From Spirosoma linguale DSM 74 (GTDB lineage Bacteria; Bacteroidota; Bacteroidia; Cytophagales; Spirosomataceae): DNA of 64,000 nt. Shown in pieces: positions 8,552-17,019 of the stretch (position 1 is the first letter of the stretch; every line of letters starts with the position of its first letter). Position numbers and translations under genes: made by a program. Under the pieces are notes generated by a model. That model was given only the letters and a program-made list of their open reading frames with translations. It was not told the DNA's origin and made no database searches. The DNA lies in assembly GCA_000024525.1 (NCBI GenBank), contig CP001769.1, forward strand, positions 2,218,001 through 2,282,000. The letters are read 5' to 3'.

Positions 8552-9895
8552 ATGGAAAATTCACGGAGAGAGTTTATCAAGAAAGCGGCATTAGGCACCG
8601 CAGGGGTCACGTTTGGCGGGCTGGCCAATGGTATGTCGGCTAAAAGCTACAATAAAATTATTGGGGCCAACGAACGGCTAAATGTGGCCATTGCCGGACT
8701 AGGTCGGCGGTTGAGCGCGTATTATGACCCTATTTCGAGAAAAGAAAGCAACGTCGAGCTGGTGTACCTGTGCGACGTGATGAAAAAACAGCGGGAAGCC
8801 GCCGTTCAGAAGTTCTCCAAGCACATCACCTACACCCCCAAACTGGAGAACGACATTCGGAAAGTCATCGCCGATAAGAACGTCGATGTCCTGATCAACG
8901 CCACGCCCGACCACTGGCACGCACCGGGTACCCGGCTGGCCGTACAGGGCGGCAAGCACGTTTACGTCGAAAAACCGTGTAGCCACAATCCCCGTGAAGG
9001 CGAGATTCTAATGGAAATTCAGAAGAAGTACGGCAAAGTTATTCAGATGGGTAACCAGCAACGGTCGGCACCGGAGTCGATTGATATTGTAAACCAGATT
9101 CATAACGGCGTGATTGGAAAAGCCTTCAAAGCTGTTGCTTTTTACGCTAACTCACGTGGTGAGGTGCCCATTCCGAAAAAAGCACCCGTACCGGATGGAC
9201 TGGACTGGGACTTGTTTCAGGGACCGGCTCCCCGGACGGCCTATACCCACGATACCTGGGATTATAACTGGCACTGGTATGGCTGGCAGTACGGCACCGC
9301 CGAAGCCGGTAACAATGCCACCCACGAACTGGATATGGCCCGCTGGGCGTTGCAGGTCGAGTACCCGGAGTTCGTATCGGTAGAAGCGGCCAAACGGTAC
9401 TTTGCCGGTGATGGCTGGGCGGTTTACGACACCATGGATGCTACGTTCCGTTTTCCCGGCGATAAAATCATCAAGTGGGATGGTAATAGCCGGAACGGCT
9501 ACAAAACGTTTGGCAGTGATCGGGGTACGGTCATCTACGGTACCAATGGCAGTGTATATGTCGACCGGGATGGCTACACACTTTTCAGCCGGGACGGCAA
9601 ACCAATTAAAGAAAGCAAATCAAAAGGGTCGGAGTCGGGTACGGCTTTGGGCGGTGGTGGCGATATGACCACACTCCACATGATGAATTTCTTCGAAGCC
9701 ATCCGGGGTAAAGCCAAACAGAACTCAACCATCGACGATGGCGCCAAGAGCACGCTGCTTTGCCACCTGGCTAATATCTCTTACCGCACAAACAAATCCT
9801 TCCAGGTCGATCCGAAGAACGGCCATATCAAAGACGCCGAAGCCATGAAATTCTGGAGTCGGCAGTACGAGAAAGGCTGGGAGCCTAGTGTGTAA
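8552..9895 (+). CDS. Tat-exported Gfo/Idh/MocA family oxidoreductase
   Basis: This is an NAD(P)-dependent sugar oxidoreductase of 447 residues. The N-terminus SRREFIKKAALGTAG is a twin-arginine signal, implying export in folded form with cofactor. The Rossmann part has NVAIAGLGRR, followed by INATPDHWHA and the catalytic-lysine signature YVEKPCSHNP. The C-terminal alpha/beta domain contains GNNATHELDMARW. The nucleotide loop reads GLGRRL instead of the usual GxGxxG, a mild deviation worth noting. It lies 84 bp after the isomerase-like gene, probably co-transcribed. Exported relatives act on glycosides or their 3-keto forms. The exact substrate is unknown. Confidence 0.92.
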   Translation: MENSRREFIKKAALGTAGVTFGGLANGMSAKSYNKIIGANERLNVAIAGLGRRLSAYYDPISRKESNVELVYLCDVMKKQREAAVQKFSKHITYTPKLENDIRKVIADKNVDVLINATPDHWHAPGTRLAVQGGKHVYVEKPCSHNPREGEILMEIQKKYGKVIQMGNQQRSAPESIDIVNQIHNGVIGKAFKAVAFYANSRGEVPIPKKAPVPDGLDWDLFQGPAPRTAYTHDTWDYNWHWYGWQYGTAEAGNNATHELDMARWALQVEYPEFVSVEAAKRYFAGDGWAVYDTMDATFRFPGDKIIKWDGNSRNGYKTFGSDRGTVIYGTNGSVYVDRDGYTLFSRDGKPIKESKSKGSESGTALGGGGDMTTLHMMNFFEAIRGKAKQNSTIDDGAKSTLLCHLANISYRTNKSFQVDPKNGHIKDAEAMKFWSRQYEKGWEPSV

Positions 9896-9897
9896 AT

Positions 9898-9980
9898 GGT
9901 TATTAGGTTAATGGTTATTGAGTTAGTGGTGTAACAGTGGGTAATTCACCAAATAACTTAATAACCATTAACTAATAACC
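9898..9980. repeat. Inverted repeat with C-free left arm between convergent genes
   Basis: The left arm, 9898-9925, reads GGTTATTAGGTTAATGG and continues without C. The right arm, 9954-9980, is its complement apart from one extra base and one mismatch. The right arm contains the last codons and stop of the antiporter gene (9968). It lies between convergent genes and could end transcription from both sides. The same words (GGTTAATGGTTATTGAG) recur at 30561. Confidence 0.8.
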
Positions 9981-11200
9981 CTCTGCCTGTCCAGTCGCTT
10001 CATGACGGGTGTAGACAACATACCATGCAGGAATACGGAGAGTACGATTGTCCAGCCAGTGAGCGACCAGATACGGGCGGGGTCCGCAAAGGAAGCGTGT
10101 TGCAGTGCATAGGCTATGTAAAAAAGTGAACCAATACCCCGAATACCGAAACCTGCAATAATCCAGCGTTTCAGTCCCCTGGCACCGGTGCCTCCCAGGG
10201 TTACCCAGCCTACCAACGGCCGGATAATAAGTACCAGCAGTAACCCGAGCAGAGCGTCCTGCCAGGTTAGGGCCGCGAGCATCCCCTTCGCGATAGCTCC
10301 CCCAAACAGTAGCAGCAGTAACGCAATCAATAGCCGTTCGATCTGATCCGAAAACGCGTGCATGTACGTGTGATACTCATGCGTACGTTCGCGGCTTCGG
10401 ATGGTAATGGCCGCAATGAATACCGCCAGAAACCCATAGCCATGCGCCAGCTCCGTGAGCCCGTAACTAATCAGGGTAACCGCCAGTGCTACAAATCCAT
10501 AGGCGGTGGTTTTTATGCTGATGCGCTGGGGAAGGCCAAAAATCAAATAGGATAGGAGTTGGCCCGATAACCACCCGCCAAGTATCCCAACACCCACCCG
10601 AAAGGCCAGATCATACAAGGCCCAATGGGTGAAATCGGCGGTAGAAGCGGATACCGTTTGGGCCAGCATAATGGCCATGTACACAAACGGAAACGCCATG
10701 CCATCGTTCAGGCCAGCTTCGGCCGTCAGCGCGAACCGTACAGAATCCTCTTGCCCCTCGTTGGGGTCGCCAACCTGCACATCGCCCGCCAGAACGGGAT
10801 CAGTGGGTGCCAAACTGGCGGCCAGCAGCAAAGCCGATGCCATCGGCCAGCCAGCCCAGCCCCAGGCCACAACCGAAAAAACGGCAATAGTAACGACCAT
10901 AGTTAACCAGACGAGCCGAATTGGAAGTCGCCAGCCCCGTAAGCTGAACCGGCGGTCTATCTTCAAGCCCGTTCCTGTCAGAGCTATTATGACACAAAGC
11001 TCTGTCAGGTGGGTTGTGAATTTCGGATTTGCCAGAGGAGAAGGGTCTGGCAGGGATACTGGCAGTTGATATAACAGCCACCCCCCAATAACAAAAAGAA
11101 TAGGGTATGAAAGCGGATATTCTTTTAATAAAGACGGCAACCAGGCGACGGCTAGGATAGCTACCGCTACAATGACTAAAACCAGATTATAAGACTCCAT
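9968..11200 (-). CDS. Cation:proton antiporter, CPA1/NhaP type
   Basis: This is a polytopic inner-membrane monovalent cation/H+ exchanger of 410 residues with about 12 hydrophobic segments. Family marks include the unwound-helix Asp region AASLAPTDPVLAGDVQVG and the nearby EAGLNDGMAFPFV, characteristic of CPA1 exchangers. No long cytoplasmic regulatory tail is present. It lies close to NhaD and to the remnant of a second CPA1 antiporter at 12988-13239, so this island is devoted to Na+/K+/pH homeostasis. The C-terminal codons fall in the intergenic palindrome. Confidence 0.92.
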   Translation of the reverse strand: MESYNLVLVIVAVAILAVAWLPSLLKEYPLSYPILFVIGGWLLYQLPVSLPDPSPLANPKFTTHLTELCVIIALTGTGLKIDRRFSLRGWRLPIRLVWLTMVVTIAVFSVVAWGWAGWPMASALLLAASLAPTDPVLAGDVQVGDPNEGQEDSVRFALTAEAGLNDGMAFPFVYMAIMLAQTVSASTADFTHWALYDLAFRVGVGILGGWLSGQLLSYLIFGLPQRISIKTTAYGFVALAVTLISYGLTELAHGYGFLAVFIAAITIRSRERTHEYHTYMHAFSDQIERLLIALLLLLFGGAIAKGMLAALTWQDALLGLLLVLIIRPLVGWVTLGGTGARGLKRWIIAGFGIRGIGSLFYIAYALQHASFADPARIWSLTGWTIVLSVFLHGMLSTPVMKRLDRQRVIS

Positions 11201-11226
11201 ATTAATGTGCCGTCATTTAAGAGCAG

Positions 11227-11266
11227 ATGGGTACAGCACGTATATTTACAGACGTGCTATACCCAT
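11227..11266 (-). terminator. Hairpin after the hibernation-factor gene
   Basis: ATGGGTACAGCACGT (11227-11241) pairs with 11252-11266 with one mismatch around a 10-base loop. It lies 60 bp past the end of the HPF-like gene and just before the antiporter start, so it may separate the two minus-strand units. There is no strong T-run. Confidence 0.45.
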
Positions 11267-11325
11267 AGGAATTGAGTGTAATCGATAAGTTGTGAGTTGT
11301 TGTTCTGATTATCGGACAAGGCGGG

Positions 11326-11622
11326 TCAGTCAATGAATTGCCGACGCAGTTTATCGCCGGCGGCACGAAGTCCGGCTGCCCATGATGGGCCGGTTCCTTC
11401 GGCAAATAAATCATTGCCGGGAATTCCGAGTCGCCAGCGAACAAGTTTATTCTCCGTTGGGTTACTGCCTTCCTCCCGCAGGTAAAAGTCTGCCGCTACG
11501 ATATCGCTTCGAAAGCGCATAATCCGGCGAAGTTCGCTCTCTACCTGTTCTACTAATTCAGTCGTTTCGTTAAAACCAACCGTTTGTAAATCAATTTTTA
11601 TAGTATCAACTGTGTACTGCAT
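11326..11622 (-). CDS. HPF/RaiA-like ribosome-associated protein
   Basis: This small protein of about 98 residues resembles the hibernation-promoting factor/RaiA family, which binds the 30S decoding region in stationary phase or stress. Evidence is its size and the predicted order beta-alpha-beta-beta-beta-alpha. The long amphipathic helix TTELVEQVESELRRIMRFRS is characteristic, and a second helix ends the protein. The start at 11622 (MQYTVDTIKIDLQTV) fits the first beta strand. Earlier starts add unrelated residues overlapping the upstream gene. It follows the release-factor-like gene by 19 bp and should be co-transcribed. Family assignment is by pattern, not search. Confidence 0.7.
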   Translation of the reverse strand: MQYTVDTIKIDLQTVGFNETTELVEQVESELRRIMRFRSDIVAADFYLREEGSNPTENKLVRWRLGIPGNDLFAEGTGPSWAAGLRAAGDKLRRQFID

Positions 11623-11641
11623 AAGGTTTTGTTGCTTTAGA

Positions 11642-12814
11642 TTAAAACCGATAAAGAGCGGTAATGTTAGTAGAATCCTGTTTGGTCGGGAAAGTAGCCT
11701 CGTCCAGTACATACACTTCTCCACCATGGCGAAGTGTCAGCAGGGCTATTTTCTCCACCAGCGATTCGTCGCCATCCTGCTTTTCATCATGGATAGTGGT
11801 GGCCAGCGTAACTTCGTCGAACTGACCCCACAATTTGGTATCTTCCTGTAAGAATAACACCTCGATACGTCCAGTTACGGCTGCTTCCAGCAACTGCCTC
11901 AGGCCGCTCGAAACCAAATTACTGCCGAGGCTATTCTGATACTGGTTAAGGCGTTGCTGCTGTGTCTCTTCGAACTGGTGGCGGAGCACCTCATTCGCCA
12001 TCTGATGCATCTCCTCGGGCTTTACATGGTCGAAATTACCGGTTATACCACCCTCGTGGAGATAGGGATAGGTATTTACCTGTCGGTAAATGGGCTGGTA
12101 ATAAGCTACGGAAGCCAGCAACAAAGGGGTGTTGCGGGTGCCAATTAGCTTAACAATGGCTTCATTCACCAGCCGGAAATAATCGGCAAGTAAGTGATCC
12201 TTTGCTTTTTGGCCCTCGTTCGAATCGTCGCTGGTATACACCGCAGCCATACCGCCCCGGCCTTTGGTTCGCCCCTGTAATTCTTCTTCAAAGTCGTAGT
12301 ACTGTGTAACGGCATCCAGTCCGGAAGGCATTACCTCCGCTGTGTCGATCAGGGTGATCGAGAAGGGGTCTGCCTGGTAAAGACATACCCCTTTTTTGCC
12401 GATTTGCAGTATGTAATACGTAGTAAAGGCCTGTACGAAGGGTAACAGAGGCTGCAAATGAAACCGCGAATCAAGCCGTGAGCTATCCGCAAAGGGGATT
12501 GGGCTCTGGAAAATGGAAAAATGATCGGGGTTTCTGAAAACCGCCAGCCCTGCGCGCTGATGCCGCCAGAATTGCGGATTGTCGAGCAATGCCTCCATCG
12601 GTTCCACCAGTTCATTGATGTCATTGCTGCGTAGCTCCCTGGACTCAAGAGCCAGCCGGACGCTCTGAACGTGGTTTTTAAAGGCAATCTGGTCTTGCCT
12701 TTCGTTCACTTGCTTCCCCCGGCGATGGGTTGGTATGAAAATGGAAATAGATTGATCATGGACCTTTTCGGCCAGGTCGAGCAGGGTTTCTTTCCCCGAA
12801 TTTACTAGAATCAT
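11642..12814 (-). CDS. Bacterial archaeo-eukaryotic release factor-like protein (baeRF superfamily)
   Basis: This cytoplasmic protein of 390 residues has the recognisable start of baeRF domains: VSI/ISIFIPTHRRGKQ, then FKNHVQSV, ALLDNPQFWRHQ and GLAVFRNPD, later RFHLQPLLPF. These proteins are related to eukaryotic/archaeal release factor aRF1 and Pelota domains and are thought to act at the ribosome. Which baeRF subfamily (3 or 7) applies cannot be settled here. It precedes an HPF-like gene by 19 bp, supporting a role in ribosome rescue or dormancy. A 19-bp direct-repeat site lies 108 bp before its start and may place it under the nearby OmpR-type regulator. Confidence 0.78.
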   Translation of the reverse strand: MILVNSGKETLLDLAEKVHDQSISIFIPTHRRGKQVNERQDQIAFKNHVQSVRLALESRELRSNDINELVEPMEALLDNPQFWRHQRAGLAVFRNPDHFSIFQSPIPFADSSRLDSRFHLQPLLPFVQAFTTYYILQIGKKGVCLYQADPFSITLIDTAEVMPSGLDAVTQYYDFEEELQGRTKGRGGMAAVYTSDDSNEGQKAKDHLLADYFRLVNEAIVKLIGTRNTPLLLASVAYYQPIYRQVNTYPYLHEGGITGNFDHVKPEEMHQMANEVLRHQFEETQQQRLNQYQNSLGSNLVSSGLRQLLEAAVTGRIEVLFLQEDTKLWGQFDEVTLATTIHDEKQDGDESLVEKIALLTLRHGGEVYVLDEATFPTKQDSTNITALYRF

Positions 12815-12921
12815 AACCTTGAGCTGTTTATGGTCAAATCACCCACCCGAGTGATGGTATTTGACCAGGTACTGTCTTAATGAAACGGACAGAAAACGGC
12901 AAAAGATTTGTAACTGACAGA

Positions 12922-12940
12922 TTCTAAGGTTTTTCTAAGG
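12922..12940. promoter_or_regulatory. Candidate OmpR-type operator upstream of the baeRF-HPF operon
   Basis: Two identical octamers, TTCTAAGG at 12922-12929 and 12933-12940, are separated by TTT, giving an 11-bp period typical of OmpR/PhoB-family dimer sites. It is the best of three copies in the window; the others are at 14653 and 16961. Its edge is 108 bp from the baeRF start. Confidence 0.55.
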
Positions 12941-12987
12941 CTGGCCAGATGCTAATTAACAAGATCCGGCTTGCCTCCGCAACCAAA

Positions 12988-13239
12988 CTAATTGCCTGTT
13001 GGCCAAATAGTTGCGGAGGGTTTATACAGCCGACGGGCAACCCGTTCCAGCGACAGACCCTGCACCAGAATGGAAAACAGAACGACCGTATAGGTGGCGA
13101 ACACAATGAGGTCTTTGCACTCAGAATAAATCCACCGACGCGATAGAAGCAAAGGAACCCGCAAGGATACGTACGGGGCTAGTAGCTCAATAACGATAGC
13201 GGCCAGGCCTACCAGAATGTAGAGCCATTCAAAATCGAG
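12988..13239 (-). pseudogene. Remnant of a second CPA1 cation:proton antiporter (C-terminal fragment)
   Basis: Reading the minus strand from 13239 gives an open frame of 83 codons ending in TAG at 12988. It contains IVFATYTVVLFSILVQGLSL followed by ERVARRLY, the last membrane segment and end of CPA1/NhaP exchangers. Another hydrophobic segment, WLYILVGLAAIVIELLAP, precedes it. An in-frame TAA lies immediately upstream (13240-13242), there is no start codon, and the other membrane segments are missing. The frame therefore preserves only the C-terminus of a lost gene between baeRF and nhaD. A short re-expressed peptide is possible but unlikely. Confidence 0.8.
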
Positions 13240-13254
13240 TTACCTTACCAATCA

Positions 13255-14544
13255 TTAATGCGTAAGTGTGTAAACGATCAGGTAAGTGGCAGCGCCAGCC
13301 ACATAGCCCATCAGGGCCAGACCGCTGATCCGGCGCAGGTACCAGCCAAATTCAATTCGTTCCATGCCCATAACGGCGACTCCGGCCGCCGAACCAATAA
13401 CCAGAAGGCTACCGCCCGTGCCCGCGCAATAGGCCAGGAACTCCCACAGTTTATCATCGGGTGGGTGGGTGCCAAGGTCATACATGCCCATGGCCGCAGC
13501 GACGATAGGTACGTTATCAACAATGGACGAAGCAACCCCGATAATCAATACGATGATGTCGAGGTTGCTGAAAACATCATTTAAGCTCAGGGCTAAATTT
13601 TTCAGAATATTGGTCGATTCGAGCGCACCCACAGCCAGGAGAATACCAAAGAAGAATAAAATGCTGGGTATATCCACTTTACTCAGCGCGTATGCCGCCG
13701 TGTACCGTTTACGATCCTCTTCGTCTTTGTCGGCGTGAATGATTTCGGAAACGCCCCAAACTACCCCCAGTGAGAGCATCATAGCCATATACGGCGGCAG
13801 GTGAGTAATCGACTTTACAACAGGTACCAGAATAATAGCCAGTAGTCCGGTTCCAAACATAATGCCCCGATCCCGTCGCTGAACGGGCGTGACATACGGG
13901 CGGCTGACCCCGCGGCTATCGGGCGCAATAACTTCTGAAGAGGTTTTCATGGAGAATGTCAGCCAGAGCAGCGGAACAAAAAAGCACGCCAGGCTGGGTA
14001 AAACAAGCTGGCTGATGATGTTGAATGTGGTTACCTGACCACCAATCCAGAGCATGGTAGTCGTAACATCGCCAATGGGTGACCAGGCTCCGCCCGCGTT
14101 TGCTGAGATGATGATCATACCGGCCATTAACCGACGCTGCTCGGCATCCCGAACCAGATTGCGGGTAACGGAAACCATGACAATTGCCGAGGCTAAGTTG
14201 TCGAGCAGGGCAGATAATATAAATGTAAACCCACTGATGAGCCACAGAAGCGTTCTTGGGTTTCGGGTGGCAATGCGGTCGGTAATAATAGTAAACCCGC
14301 CATGGATATCAATAAGCTCAACAATGGTCATAGCTCCCAGCAGGAAAAAAAGAATCTGAGCAATCTCGGCCAGGTGATGGGCTAGCTGCTCCAGAACAGG
14401 TTCCGTATCTTGTACGGAAAGAATGTAGATCACCCAGCAAACAACGCCGGTGATCAGGGCAGTTGCCGTTTTATTGAAGTGAATAGGATGCTCAAGCGTG
14501 ATAAGTATATAACCAACAACAAAGACCAGAATGAGTATAGACAT
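13255..14544 (-). CDS. nhaD: NhaD-family Na+/H+ antiporter
   Basis: This polytopic inner-membrane sodium/proton antiporter has 429 residues. NhaD features are the N-terminal VGYILITLEHPIHFNKTATAL, ALLDNLASAIVMV, NAGGAWSPIGDVTTTMLW and SSIVDNVPIVAAAMGMYDL. It exports Na+ in exchange for H+ and is known mainly from halophilic, marine and alkaliphilic bacteria and plant chloroplasts. It is divergent from an OmpR-type regulator and kinase, with a candidate operator 109 bp before its start. Together with the CPA1 antiporter it suggests control of ion balance by this two-component system. Confidence 0.96.
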   Translation of the reverse strand: MSILILVFVVGYILITLEHPIHFNKTATALITGVVCWVIYILSVQDTEPVLEQLAHHLAEIAQILFFLLGAMTIVELIDIHGGFTIITDRIATRNPRTLLWLISGFTFILSALLDNLASAIVMVSVTRNLVRDAEQRRLMAGMIIISANAGGAWSPIGDVTTTMLWIGGQVTTFNIISQLVLPSLACFFVPLLWLTFSMKTSSEVIAPDSRGVSRPYVTPVQRRDRGIMFGTGLLAIILVPVVKSITHLPPYMAMMLSLGVVWGVSEIIHADKDEEDRKRYTAAYALSKVDIPSILFFFGILLAVGALESTNILKNLALSLNDVFSNLDIIVLIIGVASSIVDNVPIVAAAMGMYDLGTHPPDDKLWEFLAYCAGTGGSLLVIGSAAGVAVMGMERIEFGWYLRRISGLALMGYVAGAATYLIVYTLTH

Positions 14545-14652
14545 GAAAATTTGAGGCTTACTATCAGTACGTTAGCTATAAGATAGTTCATGCTGTGAAA
14601 GGCATGTGACCTGCAAAAGACGGATAATTACCGCTCAAGTTCGAAGAAAATA

Positions 14653-14671
14653 CCTTAGAAAATGCTTAGAA
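14653..14671. promoter_or_regulatory. Candidate OmpR-type operator in the nhaD/regulator divergent region
   Basis: On the minus strand this reads TTCTAAGC-ATT-TTCTAAGG, an 11-bp direct repeat matching the sites at 12922 and 16961. It lies between nhaD (minus, 109 bp to its start) and the regulator gene (plus, about 144 bp to its start). It could serve both nhaD control and autoregulation. Confidence 0.55.
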
Positions 14672-14814
14672 ATACGGAGCCCGTAAACAGCTTTACCAAA
14701 TGGCTTGTTGTTTTGCAATAGACCATTGACCGACTCGTTAGGCGGTTTGGTAGCCGCATATTTTACTCATCCAATCACCCTGGGAAATACTTATTGTCCA
14801 GAACATTACTGACC

Positions 14815-15501
14815 ATGCGCAGGATTTTGATAATTGAAGATGATCGGCGTATTGCTCAGAACATTAGCCGTAGCCTGCGTGTACTGGGCTATAGCACTGA
14901 GGTTGCCTACGATGGGTTTACAGGCCGGGCGCTGGGGTTAACCGGACAGTATGAACTGATTATTCTGGATATCAATCTGCCCGATATAAGCGGTTACGAA
15001 ATATGCCGTAATATACGGGCCGATCATCCTACGCTGCCCATCATCATGCTGACGGCAATGGGCGAAATTGAAGACAAAATAGAGGGGCTGGAGTGTGGGG
15101 CCGACGACTACATTGTGAAGCCGTTCGATCTGCGCGAACTTAGTGCGCGTGTAGCCACCTGCTTTCGCCGATCCGATTTGCTGATTAGTTCTACCGGAGA
15201 AGAAATGCTTCAGGTAGCCGATCTAACGCTGAATGTAACGTCGAAGGTCGTAATGCGGGATAATACGTTTATCGAGCTGACGGCCAAAGAGTTTGCTCTT
15301 TTGGAATACCTCATGCGGCATCAGGGACGGGTGGTTTCCAAGATTGACCTGGCCGAAAAGGTTTGGAATTTTAACTTCGATCCGGGTACCAACGTGGTGG
15401 AGGTATACATCAACTACCTCCGCAAAAAGATTGATAAAGAGTTTGATGTAAAACTCATTCATACACGTCCCGGACTGGGATACACCCTAAAAGCCGACTA
15501 G
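14815..15501 (+). CDS. OmpR/PhoB-family response regulator
   Basis: This response regulator has a receiver domain (MRRILIIEDDRRIAQ, phospho-Asp in LIILDINLPDISG, conserved Lys in DYIVKPFDLRE) and a C-terminal winged helix. The latter contains ELTAKEFALLEYLMRHQGRV and the recognition region VVEVYINYLRKKID. The start at 14815 begins the receiver exactly; a start at 14794 adds seven residues. The kinase gene follows after 6 bp. A direct-repeat motif with the 11-bp period expected for this class occurs in its own promoter region and at two more places within 2.2 kb. Confidence 0.95.
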   Translation: MRRILIIEDDRRIAQNISRSLRVLGYSTEVAYDGFTGRALGLTGQYELIILDINLPDISGYEICRNIRADHPTLPIIMLTAMGEIEDKIEGLECGADDYIVKPFDLRELSARVATCFRRSDLLISSTGEEMLQVADLTLNVTSKVVMRDNTFIELTAKEFALLEYLMRHQGRVVSKIDLAEKVWNFNFDPGTNVVEVYINYLRKKIDKEFDVKLIHTRPGLGYTLKAD

Positions 15502-15507
15502 TCGTCC

Positions 15508-16884
15508 ATGACGATCCGAAACCGTATATCGCTCCAATTTTCATTTATTGTAGCCTCCATTCTGCTTTTGTTTTCGGTGGTCGTTTACGCTACGTCGGCG
15601 CATTACCGGAAAGAGGAATTTTATGAACGGCTAAAACGAAAAGCCCGGACAACGATGCGGTTTTTAGTGGAAGTGAAAGAAATTGATCACAATCTGCTCA
15701 AAATCATCGACCGCAATTCGCTGTCTGCCCTTATAGATGAAAAAATATTAATATTTAATGCGCAGGACAAACTAATTTATGCCAGTATCGACGATAAAAT
15801 TATTCATTACCGCCAGGGCTTGCTTAACCGGGTGCGTGAGGAGCGACAACTTGAACTAACCGACGGGGAGAACGAAGTCGTTGGCCTGCTGTATCAGCAG
15901 AACGGGCAGTCGCTGGTAGTGCTGGCATCGGCGTACGACCAGTTTGGGAAAGCCAAACTCAGTAATCTGCGGCACACACTCATCTGGAGTTTATTGGGTG
16001 GTATCGGGCTAACGCTGGCGCTCGGCTTCTTTTTTGCCGGTCAGTCGCTGCAACCCATATCCCGGATCAATCAACAGGTACAAACTATTACCGCCAATAA
16101 CCTGCAGCAGCGATTGAATGAAGGGAAACGACAGGACGAGATCGACCAGTTAGCGGTTAACTTCAACCACGTGCTGGCTCGCCTGGAACAGGCCTTTGAC
16201 CAGCAGCGCAGCTTTGTTTCTCATGCTTCCCATGAATTGAGAACGCCTTTAACGGCCTTGAAATCTGAAATCCAGCTTGGACTTCTCCAACGCCTTAGCC
16301 CGGAAGAGTACGAAGCCATTCTGCAAAATCTGCTGACTGATACCGATCAACTCATTGCCTTATCCAACAGTCTGCTGTCACTGGCCCGAACGCTGGAGAA
16401 CCTGCCTCGCGTACAGCTAACGACTGTCCGGCTCGACGAGATAATCTTTTCGGCTCAGGACGAGCTACTCTCAACTAAGCCCACATTTCGGATTCTGGTT
16501 GATTATGACACAATGACTGATACGGAGCTGCTTGTTCGGGGAAACGAAGATTTGCTTCGGCGTGTCGTGCTGAATCTATTGGACAATGCCTGTAAGTATT
16601 CGGCAAATCACGAAGCTCTGGTTTACATCGGGGCCGATACGGCTACTTGCTGGTTTACGGTGCAGGATGCAGGTATCGGGATAACTGGAGCGGACGTATC
16701 CCGGGTCTTCGAGCCATTTTTTCGCGCCAGTAATGCTCTGAATTACGACGGTTTTGGCGTCGGGCTTTCGATTTGCCAACGCATTGTCGCGCTTCATCAG
16801 GGAAGCATAACGGTTGTTAGTGAACCAGGGCACGGTAGTACGTTTACCGTGAACTTTCCCCTGGTAAATGGTCAGGCTGCCTGA
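15508..16884 (+). CDS. EnvZ/BaeS-type sensor histidine kinase
   Basis: This inner-membrane kinase of 458 residues has a transmembrane segment near residues 10-28 and a periplasmic loop of about 125 residues. A second membrane segment (LIWSLLGGIGLTLALGFFFA) precedes a HAMP domain. The HisKA box has the phospho-His in FVSHASHELRTPLTALKSE, and the ATPase domain has NLLDNACKYS, VQDAGIGI and FGVGLSICQRIV. It partners the regulator 6 bp upstream. The small periplasmic domain has no family I can name. Divergence from nhaD suggests sensing of salt, pH or envelope state, which is inferred. Confidence 0.95.
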   Translation: MTIRNRISLQFSFIVASILLLFSVVVYATSAHYRKEEFYERLKRKARTTMRFLVEVKEIDHNLLKIIDRNSLSALIDEKILIFNAQDKLIYASIDDKIIHYRQGLLNRVREERQLELTDGENEVVGLLYQQNGQSLVVLASAYDQFGKAKLSNLRHTLIWSLLGGIGLTLALGFFFAGQSLQPISRINQQVQTITANNLQQRLNEGKRQDEIDQLAVNFNHVLARLEQAFDQQRSFVSHASHELRTPLTALKSEIQLGLLQRLSPEEYEAILQNLLTDTDQLIALSNSLLSLARTLENLPRVQLTTVRLDEIIFSAQDELLSTKPTFRILVDYDTMTDTELLVRGNEDLLRRVVLNLLDNACKYSANHEALVYIGADTATCWFTVQDAGIGITGADVSRVFEPFFRASNALNYDGFGVGLSICQRIVALHQGSITVVSEPGHGSTFTVNFPLVNGQAA

Positions 16885-16960
16885 TTACTTTATCCCATCA
16901 AAAGGCCATTAAGTTTACCGAAAAAGTCCTTGACCTTTACCCGCACTAATTGAGGGTAAT

Positions 16961-16979
16961 TTCTAAGGTTTTTCTAATC
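16961..16979 (+). promoter_or_regulatory. Candidate OmpR-type operator downstream of the kinase gene
   Basis: TTCTAAGG-TTT-TTCTAATC matches the sites at 12922 and 14653 with the same 11-bp period. No clear protein gene follows on the plus strand before a strong terminator at 17120, which points to a possible short non-coding transcript. Confidence 0.45.
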
Positions 16980-17019
16980 ATTTTGGCGCTTTTGTTCTAC
17001 CATAAAGAATGACCTTTGT

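Noticed and set aside
12924..13106. Open frame of 60 codons on the minus strand beside nhaD
   Set aside because: It is in a different frame from the antiporter remnant at 12988-13239, which has clear family sequence; this frame is a shadow.
14545..14652. Precise -33/-7 promoter of nhaD
   Set aside because: A TCTTTTG element is visible, but no -33 box lies at the right distance, so no promoter is called.
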